Origin: Gnetum montanum
Lineage: Eukaryota > Streptophyta > Gnetopsida > Gnetales > Gnetaceae
Reading direction: 5' to 3'
Length of the DNA: 64,000 bases
Assembly (NCBI GenBank): GCA_015680685.1
Contig: MNCI01030629.1
Span: 223,171-287,170 of the forward strand
Below are positions 47,365 to 56,795 of the stretch, in pieces. The position numbers and the translations under genes are program-made. The first letter of the stretch is position 1, and each line of letters opens with the position of its first letter. The notes below the pieces were generated by a model that was given only the letters and a program-made list of their open reading frames with translations, was not told where the DNA came from and did not search any database.

Positions 47365-49043
47365 ATGGCCTCTAAAAATTTTGTATAGCATACCATCCCA
47401 CATTTTGATGGTTACTATGACCATTGAAGCATGTTGATGGAAAGTTTCTTGAAGTTTAAGAAGTACTAGTAAGTTGTTGAAGATGGTGTAGTAGCACTCA
47501 CAGTTGAGGTTGCACTTACAAATGAACAAAGAAAGGAGCTAGAGGGACTGAGGCTGAAAGATTTGAAGGTAAAGAATTATTTATTTCAAGTAATTAATCA
47601 TCCTATCCTAGAGACTATTCTTAGCAAAGAAACTTCCAAGGATATTTGGGATTCTATGAAGAAGAAATATTAGGGGTATTCAAGAGTAAAGTGTGCATAG
47701 CTTCAAGCCTTGACACGGGATTTTGAGACTCTACAGATGAAAGATGGGGATTTTGTTACTAGCTATTATGCAAGGAAAATGGGGATAGCTAATAACATGT
47801 GATTTCATGATGAGAAGATGGAGGATGTGATTATTGTTGAGAAGATATTGCATTCCCTATCCCCCAAGTTTGATTATGTTGTTTGTTCAATTGAAGAATC
47901 CAAAGATGTTGAAGCACTTTCCCCTGATGAACTTCAAAGTTCATTGTTAGTCCATGAATAGAAGATGAATCAAAATTCAACTTCTAAAGAGCAAGCTTTA
48001 AAGGCTTCTACTTTTACTTATTCCTAAGAGAAAGAAATAGAGGTAGAGGAAGAGGAGATCGAGGCAATAGAGATGGCAATAGACATTTCAAAGGGGATGG
48101 TGATAAATTTCAAGAAAAAGGTAGAGGACAAGATGAAAAATCTGAGGAGGAATGATTTAGATGTTATAAATTCTAACACTATCATTTCAAATGGTACACT
48201 AAACTACCCAATGACAAAGGAGAGAAATCAAATTTTGTAGAAGAGAAGGAGTCTGAGACTTTGTTGATGATGATTCAAGCCAATCAAGAGTCTTAGTAAG
48301 ATGTATGGTATGTGGATATTGGTTGCAACAATCATATGTGTGGATGTAAGTCTTCTTTTTCTTACTTAGATGAAATTTTTCATTCTACAGTAAGTTTTGG
48401 TGATTGTTCTATGGTAATTGTAATGGGAAAGAAGAATATTAACATTAGAAACAAGAATGGTTTTTTAGAAACATTTTCCAATGTTTTTTATGTTCCTAAT
48501 TTGAAAAGAAATTTTTTAAGTACTAGTTAATTGCAAGAGAAGGGTTATGTAATAACCATTTAGAAGGGTGCTTGTGAAATTTATTATCCTTCAAGAGGAG
48601 CTATTGCAGTTGTTCAAATGAGCTTCAACATATTATTTCCATGAAGGATTGAAAGTGCTCAATCTTTGTTGAAGGTTGAAGTAAAACACCCAACATGGTT
48701 TTGGCATTTTTGCTATGGCCACTTGAATTTTGAAGGATTAAAGACTTTGCGATAGAAAAATATGGTGATCGGTTTTCTTAAAATTCCAGTTCCTTTTGGA
48801 GTTTGTGAAGAATGTGTAGTTGGTAAATAGCATTGTTCTCAATTCTTTCAAGGAAAATCATGGAGAGTAAAGAATGTCCTTAAGCTGGTTTACTCCAACA
48901 TTTTTTGGCCAATAAAACCATCTTCAAATGGAGGTAAGAGGTACTTGCTCACCTTCATTGATGATTATACTCAAAAAAGTTAGTTTTATTTTTTGTAGGA
49001 GAAGTATAAATCTTTTAATGAATTTATAAGCTTCAAGGAATGT
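47365..49043 (+). pseudogene. copia gag-pol: gag, zinc knuckle, protease, pre-integrase, integrase N-part
   Basis: The ATG at 47365 starts MASKNFV, as in Tork/SIRE-type copia gag, then 'IWDSMKKKY-GYSRVK' and 'FHDEKMEDVIIVEKILHSLSPKFDYVV' (gag polyprotein UBN2-type). A zinc knuckle remnant is at about 48155. Protease follows at 48312-48530, 'WYVDIGCNNHM' (D-I-G for D-T-G-C-S-N-H-M), then 'NVFYVPNLKRNFLSTS'. Pre-integrase: 'HPTWFWHFCYGHLNFEGLKTL', 'CEECVVGK'. Integrase core start: 'LLTFIDDYTQKS' with the first Asp, ending 'EFISFKEC' at the insertion of H. Roughly one stop per 20-40 codons. Confidence 0.88.
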
Positions 49044-49917
49044 TGATGAGTCATCATTTGTTAGGCCCCAATGTTGGATATGCAACATCAGATACCTAAC
49101 GTTGGAGTCAAGAAGTGATGTCGGATACTCAATGTTGCCTCATCTGGGTTTGCCTATAAATACATCACTTGGGTGCTCAGATGAGATAGTATGTAGAATG
49201 TATGAAGTATAGAGAAAGTTTTAGTTTTTAGTTTTAGTTTCTTTTCCTTAGAGTTGTTATTCCCAATGCATGCTTGCAATGTGATGTTTGCAATCGTATG
49301 ACACCTTTGTTCGAGTGTGACGTACTTGGACATGTTACATGATTGGCAATAAAGATCAAGATTACTCCCATTGTTGCAGCATCCACTTAGATTATTATTG
49401 CTTTGAATTGTTAATTATTTATTACTTTAGTTAAATGTTTTCATTTATTTCCATTTACTATTCTTTTCATTAAGAAGAATGCATACGCCTTAATCACAAG
49501 TGTTTAGGTGTAAATACTTGGTAACCCAGTGGTGTATTGCTTGGCATACCTAGTGACATATGCTTGGCAATTCCAGAAGTAGACTCATGAAGTCCCATAT
49601 GTATATGGATGATTAAGGACAAATACCCATCACACGTAGGTTAGTTAGATTTCACTTTCAATTGTCCATTAGCTTAATCAATTTACCTGTTTATTGTCAT
49701 TAGGAGTAGCATAGAATTGGATAACATCATATGCTTCACTTTGAACTAAACCATACATTACAAAGCTACCATTAGTCCAAGTGGGAAGATAGAAAATTAT
49801 GTCAGAGCATAACAATTTAGATACCACAACTAGTTCCATCCACGGAATTCAATCGGATTGTGCGTGAATGCTTGTGATTCGTATGGTTGAGCGTAGGGGT
49901 ACTATTTCCGAGAATGA
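49044..49917 (+). repeat. 5' LTR of copy H (about 874 bp)
   Basis: It starts TGATGAGTCATCA inside the copia integrase. U3 carries CAATGTTGGATA, GCAACATCAGATA, TACCTAACGTTGGA, GATGTCGGATA and CAATGTTGCC, then TATA box CTATAAATAC at 49154. The 3' end is imprecise: the typical 'ATGGTTGAGCGTAGGGGTAC' is present at 49883, but the terminal TCATCA is decayed to about GAATGA (49917). Confidence 0.82.
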
Positions 49918-50021
49918 TGCTAGCTATCTAGATTAGTTATATCATACATGATCACTGTAAAAGGTGTTAATGATATATCTTTTAGAAAATATTAAATCAC
50001 ACACACTATCAACCAACAACA

Positions 50022-52190
50022 ATGTCTCTCCCACATGAAAATGATGATGCATTATATAGTAAACACATTCATTGGAGAAATAATGTGATATAAAATGAAG
50101 AAAATTAGAGTGATCAACCTTATGCAAGGGTTTCTTATGATCATGACCACCTTGATGACACTCAAAGAATACACTCACCTGAGGTAGATAATCTTGGAGG
50201 AGTTGATGTAAGTCCTAGACTAGGAAAGGCCTCAAGGCCTAAGACCTCCTCAAAACCAAAAAATAATAAATCAAAGGACCTCAAAAAGCACCATAGGAGC
50301 CATCGAAATTCTTCTAGTTCCTCATCTTCCTCTTTCACTTCAATGTCTAGTTCTAATGAAGATGATCATAGGTATAGAGATAGAGCTCCACTAAAGGGTC
50401 AGGCTAGAAACCAAAATCGAACCCACGAGAAAGGTCAAAGATAGCATCATCACGATTAAATGAATAGAGACAAACATTTCCCTCATAATTTGTTTGATGA
50501 GCCTAATGTAGATCACAGAGGTAGTAAAGATATCTCATAGGCATCATAGAAAGAGGCGTCTACCTAAAATTGACATGAATAATATCCCTAAATTTCCAGA
50601 AGGCTAAGATTCAGATTCGCAACATCATTTACAAGCCTTCCATGATGTCTATGATTTCTACAACATTGAAAGTGGATGGCAAAGGATTAAGCTCTTTCCT
50701 AGGATACTAATTGATAGAGCTAAAGTGTGGTATAGATCATTGAGACCAAATTCAATTTGATGATGGTCCACAATGCTGGAGCTATTCAACGAGAAGTACC
50801 AAACCTATGCAAGAGTGTCCAACCTAAGGAGACAAATCCAAGAGTGGAAGAAAGAACACCATGAACCCTTGGACATGTTCTTAGATAGATATTATGCCTT
50901 ACTGAATAGATGCCTAGATCATGATTTTCCCAAGGAAAGGAAACTTTTTCACATCATAGATGGGCTTCGTCATGAAACAAGGGAGATTTTTGGGATGTAT
51001 GCCCCAGGGCAATTATACGAGCTCCAAGCCCATCAAATCAAAGAGCTAATTGGGCATGTGGCAAAAGAATAAGGAAAGATATGCAAATTTTAGAATGTCA
51101 AAAAATATCAATGGGACCCAACTCTTCAATAGAAGAAGGTCCAGATCTATGGTAAGGAGAATGAAACTGCTTTCAATAAGGTGACCTCGCAACAAACCTT
51201 GGTGATACAGGAAACTATTGATGAAATAGAAGCAAAGTTTAATAGGATGTCCAATTGAATATATGAAAATGTTACAACTCTCATTGAGACGGTCAAGGAG
51301 AGAATCATGCAAAACAAGCCAGGTGATCATACTAAACAAAGGATATAGAACTAAGAAACAACTAAGAACACTTTTCCACAAACAAGAAAAATGGCTAAAG
51401 AAATGAGGCTATGGACCCAACTACAGATGAGGATAATGGATGTGACATTTGCGTATATGACCATTTGAAGGGTCATTGCCCATTCTTGTTGCATCTACAA
51501 GAGTATTGGAAAAGTGCCTTAAATCCAAAGTTTGTGCAGAAGCACATGCTTGGGAGATTTCCTCTCCCACGAGGTAATTATAGATAGTCCCACAACTAAT
51601 TGTACCAGCCTAGGGGGACTTATTACCAACCTCAACATAGTCATCAACCATAGTGATAGCAATCATAGTTGTGGGGGAGGCCACCACCAAATCAACCATC
51701 TTTGCTAAAACTACACAGATATTATGTTTAACACCCAGTTTCTCCAACTAGTTCTACATCCTCTACTTCCAATCACCACTACCACTCTCCTGAGTACCAT
51801 CAACCCATGACATCCCTTGAAGGATCACCACCTTGTGCCTCTTACCATTCATCCTACCCTCAATATTCTCATTCTCCACCTTCTTATATGCCACTAACAG
51901 CAATGCAAGAAGGGTTTTCCCCATAATGTCAACAAACAAGTGCCACTTATGCTACAAATGTGCATAGACATGCTGACACTAGTGGGTCTCAACTGCAACG
52001 TAGGAAACATCCCTTCTAGAGGAAAGGTTGTAAGCCAAAGTAGACCATGCATGGACCCACTATATCATCTGAGCCAACACAAGGCCAATTTGGTGCACCA
52101 CCTTCTTTGTCTCAACCAATGTCCTCTGACCATACACATGGGCCATCATCCATCAGTATCCAATCTTGAATCCAACCAATGAATCTACAA
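50022..52190 (+). pseudogene. gag of copy H
   Basis: The ATG at 50022 gives 'MSLPHENDD'. The linker (50130-50440) is rich in K/H/R and Ser (nine Ser in a row region 'NSSSSSSSSF'). The capsid begins at about 50575; 50773-51072 is a clean open stretch with WSTMLELFNEKYQTYARV, 'LDRYYALLNRCLDHDFP' and 'LFHIIDGLRHETREIF'. The zinc knuckle CDICVYDHLKGHCP at 51441 is intact (C-x2-C-x3-H-x4-C), the best-preserved in the window. The Gln/Pro/Ser/His-rich tail runs to about 52190. A few stops and a frameshift near 50500-50560 and 51090. Confidence 0.85.
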
Positions 52191-54431
52191 GTGTGGGGAG
52201 ACAAATACATCCATGCATACCATATCATGAGCAAGGGTGCAATTGTGGGCCAACCATCCATAATGTTAACACATCTCATACCTTAACCCACCATACATTT
52301 AACTATTAAGTGTGTGACCAACAATTTTTCTACCCAGCCACCACACCATCAATAAACACCTAGTGGCTGGGGTATGAACAGTTTCCAATGTTTCATACAT
52401 GCATGAATCTTATTAGTCCACTTATTAATCCTTGTCATAGCCAAATGTTTAGTCATGGGGGTTACCCCCATTCTAATCTTTATAATTTTTAAGTGCTTTT
52501 TATCTTTTTTTTTTTACACTTTTCTATCATTTTTCTATTTCTTGATCCAAATTTTTCCTATTTCTTCCAATTTTTTCTAGTTGTTGTTTTCATTTTCTTT
52601 GTTAAGTAATCTTGCTTGTGAATAAAATGATCATGTTGCCAATTGAGGTGAGGTTTTTTCTATGTTGTCAAGTCATAAGGGACTCATTATTCAGACATTC
52701 AGACCATGTCATCCATCCACTAATTCCATTAATAAGAGGTTCTTTCCATGGTCATAATGGTAATCTTTTCCATCATACAAACTAAAGATAACTTCATAAT
52801 CATTTTGTCTGGACAGAAGAGTGTAGAACCAAGGTGGAATGTAAAGGGTGTGACATCAAGGGGATTTGTAGATTGTCTTTGGCCACTTTTGTATGTTCTA
52901 TCATGTTGGTAAGGTTGTAACCATATCCTTGTAGATCTAACAAAAAATTGGAGTACCAGTACCTTAAAAAGACACTAAATAAACTTCTATGGGTCCCACT
53001 TGAAAGACATGTACCCATGCTTGAAGGTTGGCAGCTTCTCAGAATCATCAAATATATATATATAATAAGTGTGCCCTAATAAGCTCTTCCCTTGGATAAA
53101 ATGCCAAGTGATGTTGCTCCTTGTGACTTTGATAGTCTTATGGTTGTCTACTGATGTGATGAAACAATGTGATGCCACTATAATATGGTTTGGACTTGGT
53201 TCACATCTTGGATAGAAGGACTCATGATTGTTTAACCACTAATAACACACAAGGTTTCATGGTGACCATGGTAAGGCACCTCATGTCCTAGTTTCTGCAA
53301 TCCTTTTTATCATCCATCTCATCTCGTTGTCTGGATGACCATAACTTGTGGTTTTGTGTAACATAGAGTTATTATCTCAAATTGGTGGTTTTAACATGTG
53401 TGTTTTATTTCACAGGTATGCATTGCATTCAACCCCTTTAGTGCCTACAGACATTTTTAGGTGTGGTTACATAAGGACATCATAGGCTAGAGCCTACTTT
53501 GGGGAGGACCCACTTGTGTAACTTTTGTGATTTGTACTTGTTTAACATAACCACATCATTTTTCACCTTCCAAGTGCTTAGTTGTTATATTTTATTTTTT
53601 CTCTTATTGTGTCTTGATTTCAATGCCTTTTTCTTGCTCATTCTAGTACTTTTCACATCGATGACTCCACCTTATCACATTTTCGGTGTGTTAAATTGAT
53701 TTCTCACTTACCCTAGAATGATGGACTTAACTTCAAACCTTCCTAACAATCACACAGCTTTAGTTTCCATGCTCAATTACCCTATTTAGTGAAAATTTTT
53801 GGACCTCAATGTTACATACCTGACATTAGGTCTCATGTGACATCGTGTACCTAACGTTGGATTTAATAAAACTATATATATATATGATCCTTACAGTATT
53901 CCAAATTCATTTTCATCATTTGCTACTAGGGGAGTTCAATTTTTCCTTGTGACTTAGAGCTTTGCACACTTATCTTCCACTTGCAATATTTAGCCCTATA
54001 CCACTCTAATTTTTGTGCCGTATAGACCCATTTGAACCCAGAGTGTTTAACTTAGTCATGGGAGAGGGGTGCTTGCATGTGAAACTTGCACCAAATTACT
54101 AAAATTTGCTATCACCTGGAAGGTATCATAAGGGTAAGAATATTAAAAACTTTAGGAGTTATCATGAAAAATCACTCACATTAATGTTAGAAACCTAATT
54201 TTTCCAACCCACGGGACCATAACCATCATTATAAGACACATATAAGGAAAAAGGAGCCAATTGCGAAGGGTTGTAAAAACAGATAAACACTTTTTGTGGA
54301 TTATTCTTGAAAATTTTGCTAACTTTATGATCATATGTATTATGAACTTAATGAACTAAGGTTACAGGTAAGGTATAAATTGATGATAAAAAACATAACT
54401 TTAGTAACACTTGATCTTTTCTTGATTGCAG
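52191..54431 (+). other. 3' leader of copy H
   Basis: Purine tract TTAGTCATGGGGGTT at 52450-52463, then a T-rich block (52495-52620). Leader blocks shared with A, E and G follow: 'GAAAGACATGTACCCATGC' near 53002 and 'CTACTTTGGGGAGGACCCACTTG' type near 53495. The U3-like module is at 53801-53885, the second purine tract GTCATGGGAGAGGGG at 54055-54069, and acceptor-like CTTGATTGCAG ends at 54431. A (TA)n run (53872-53885) overlaps the presumed TATA box. No long ORF. Confidence 0.7.
53801..53885 (+). promoter_or_regulatory. U3-like module with TATA box upstream of ORF3 in copy H
   Basis: It reads ACCTCAATGTTACATACC, GACATTAGG, GTGACATCGTG and TACCTAACGTTGGA, then an extended TATATATA. TACCTAACGTTGGA is identical over 14 bases to the LTR U3 of the same copy (49093-49106), and CCTCAATGTT also recurs there. 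The ORF3 ATG is about 550 bp downstream, as in G. Confidence 0.6.
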
Positions 54432-54954
54432 ATGGCCCCAAAGAGAGGTGTTCAAGGAAAATCCTCACAAAGAGCTACTAAGTATCCATGAGGTGGTTGA
54501 GGTCAGTAAGGTGAACATGCAAAAAACAAGGAGAAGGAGGCAAAATACTTTAGTATTAATCAAGAGGCTCCTACTTGTGGGCAATTGGCCTAAGGGGATC
54601 TTGTAGAACCACCAGCTCCTGAGCAGAGACAACGTCTCACGTTGCCTTTTGATTGCCTTGCTACCACTTTAGAAAAGTCCACATTGGCTTTGGTCATCGT
54701 GGAGATGAACTTCGGCCCATGCATGAAGTTTACTTTAGAAGTGGTTCAGATGCAACTTAAGATGTCCCTATTGTCATGACAAATCTCTAGGAACATTGCA
54801 TCTTTCCAAGTAACATTGGAAACTAGAGAAGGTGCCACAGTTATGGTACTACAATATGAGGATGTGGTATGAAACACCACAAAAATTCGAGCTTAGTACT
54901 ACTCTAATGCGAAGCAGGTCCTTGGGACCCACAGACAACCACAACTACATCTAG
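54432..54954 (+). pseudogene. ORF3 of copy H, N-terminal part
   Basis: The ATG at 54432 follows TTGATTGCAG directly. The start MAPKRGVQGKSSQRATK resembles G (MAQREE...) in being basic. It continues with 'EHAKNKEKEAK', then after stops a readable stretch containing 'LVEPPAPEQRQRLTLPFDCLATTLEKS' and 'QVTLETREGATVMVLQYEDVV'. It is lost near 54900 where the sequence changes to copy I. The protein family is not identified. Confidence 0.5.
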
Positions 54955-56071
54955 TGTCACACACGGCAGCTTCGGAGATCAGATGCTTAATTTTCAGTAA
55001 GTATGCATTCTCAGCGTATACGCTCGACATTCCCAGCGTATACACTCGAAGTCCATAGTGTAGAAATCCAGCGTACACGCCCAGTGTATACGCCTCACAT
55101 GTACGCTCAGCAGGTACAACAGATGTATACGCCCGGCATGAAATCTCCAAAGACGGCATGGAAACAACACTATAGAGTAAGAGCAGGCACAAGGCAGCAA
55201 ACATCAGCGTATATGCCCCAGCATATATGCCTAGCAACCATCAGTGTATACGCCTCAGCGTATACGCCCAGCACATCAGCGTATACGCCCGATGTATACG
55301 CCCAGCGTCCACAATATCTCCGCCCAAATTCGCATACACCCAGCACATCCAGCGTATATACCTAGCGTATACGCCCACCAAATGTAACATATTGTACACT
55401 TGTAAATTTTACGATTTTGCACCCAGTCAACACGCCACGTGTCGCCCAACCCGAGTCTGCCGTCAAAACCTGTATAAAAACCCCAATTTTTCACGAGAAC
55501 AGGGGTTGGCAAAAAAAAAAGGTCCCAGAGAAAACCAGAGAGCAGAGACGTTGCACACTAGAGCAGAAAACTGTATACGCTGGATAACCCTGTACGTTGA
55601 ACATACAGTCTCTATGCTGTGCCTACAATGTGAACTAGCTCGCAGTCATCCCTGCATCCACCGGGGCTTTTCGTTCACCTTGTGTCAATCCACAACTGCG
55701 TTAGACCGGTGCATTGTACTTTCATTTTGATATGTCATTGTTACATTTTCTTCCCACAATCTGTTACAGTCTGCAATAATTGTTGTATGTATTCTGTTTA
55801 TGCTCTTGTACATTTACGTTTTGTTTGCATCTATTACGCTGTTTACACTCTATTTTACGCTCATTACGCCGTTCACATATAACCCAACGTATTGCACTTC
55901 AGTGTACGTTTGGGGAAATCCTTGTCTGATCTGCGTGCGGATCACCCAAGGTACTCTGCCTTCGTTCATTCGAGCTCGCCCTCAAGTGAAGGTAGGGTCT
56001 TCTATGCGCATCCTGTGATCCCACGGTCTCTGTTTCCTTCCAGCCGGAGATTGACGATTTTGGGCGGTACA
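54955..56071 (+). repeat. Putative 5' LTR of copy I
   Basis: The left end is tentatively TGTCACACACGG at 54955 and the right end GGGCGGTACA at 56071, five bases before the primer site, giving TGT...ACA ends. The TATA box CTGTATAAAAACC at 55469 has a U3 on its left (with the GTATACGC array 55005-55380) and R/U5-like T/C-rich sequence on its right. The partner LTR lies beyond the window, so the left boundary is uncertain by tens of bases. Confidence 0.55.
55005..55380. repeat. GTATACGC motif cluster in the U3 of copy I
   Basis: At least eight exact GTATACGC, typically inside CAGCGTATACGCCCAG, plus many one-base variants (GTATACAC, GTACACGC, GTATATGC, CATATATGC), irregularly spaced 12-60 bp apart and all in one orientation apart from the palindromic core. 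Overlapping ORFs on both strands here (55003-55365, 55237-54899 and others) are by-products of the repeats. Confidence 0.85.
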
Positions 56072-56076
56072 GAAAT

Positions 56077-56093
56077 TGGCGCTAGAAGGAGGG
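56077..56093 (+). promoter_or_regulatory. Primer-binding site of copy I
   Basis: TGGCGCTAGAAGGAGGG begins six bases after the presumed LTR end, in the position of a Ty3/gypsy primer site, and starts with TGG as needed to pair with a tRNA CCA end. I recall similar sites in Tat-lineage elements but cannot name the tRNA with certainty. Confidence 0.6.
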
Positions 56094-56096
56094 CGT

Positions 56097-56795
56097 CTGC
56101 CTAAAACCTTACTTGCAAGCTTCCCAGCATTTACGCTACAGAGTGTTTACGCCACCAACCATACGCCAATTCCTTCTGAAATCCTCCTAGCATTTACGCT
56201 GCTCAGTTTAAAACCCAGTCTGCAAACTATCCAGCGTTTACGCTGCTTAACGTCTACGCTGTTCAAATCAAACCCTTCAATTCACAAGTCTCCCAGCGTC
56301 TATGCTGTTTGCCACACAAGGGCTCTGTAAGATCCCCAACGTGTACGCTGCCGAGTATACACTACACACTTTACGCTGCAGATTTTTCTTACGCCATACA
56401 CAAGACTGCTAAAGTTTACGTTGCACATTTTACGCCGTAGATACTGCCGTCCATTTATGCTATGTTCTTTACGCCGTAGACCTCCTCTACGCTGCACACT
56501 GAATTTTTCCCTCCTGTTCTGTTTACGCAGCACTTTTTCTTTATGCCGCAAACTTCGTTTACGCTGCTGTCCAGTTTATACTGCATTCTATATGCCGTAA
56601 CCCTGATTATGCCCCACGTTTACGCTGTATGCACTGCTCAGAGTATACGCTGTACCCTTTACGCCGTAGACTCATTTACGCTGACTCTATATGCTACATA
56701 TAAGCTGTGAGCGTATACGTTGTTGCTATACGCCGGTCGTTGAAGCGTATACGCTGTACGCTGCACTCAGTATATTAATTTCACATCTCCATACC
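56097..56795. repeat. TACGC motif cluster in the 5' leader of copy I
   Basis: Between primer site and gag, about twenty TACGC occurrences within 650 bp, mostly as TTTACGCTGC, TTTACGCCGTAG or GTATACGCTGTAC. Further copies lie in the R/U5 part (55825-55875). Stops in all frames show the region is not coding. Confidence 0.85.

Larger units (their letters stand above)
46789..49043 (+). mobile_element. Ty1/copia element, 5' half, cut by copy H
   Basis: LTR (46789-47271), tRNA-iMet primer site, leader with a direct duplication, then gag, zinc knuckle, protease, pre-integrase domain and the start of the integrase core. It is interrupted at 49043/49044 by the LTR of copy H; the 5-mer AATGT before the break would be the target duplication. 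RT, RNase H and the 3' LTR are not in the window, because H is itself cut by copy I. It is the only copia element here. Confidence 0.9.
49044..54954 (+). mobile_element. Copy H: Athila-like, gag plus ORF3 but no pol
   Basis: 5' LTR (49044-49917), gag (50022-52190), then directly the 3' leader with purine tract (52451), U3-like module, second purine tract and the start of ORF3 (54432), cut near 54954 by copy I. Protease, RT, RNase H and integrase are absent with no remnants between 52190 and 52451. A deletion inside one copy, or a genuine non-autonomous (gag-only) subfamily, would both fit. Gag has a long open stretch, and CpG-containing motifs survive in the LTR, so H is less decayed than C or F. 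Confidence 0.82.

Noticed and set aside
54899-55730. Overlapping ORFs on both strands (112, 120 and 167 codons)
   Set aside because: They arise from the TACGC/GTATACGC repeats, which avoid stops in several frames; residues are low-complexity Tyr/Ala/Pro/Gln and the region has LTR features (TATA box, primer site).
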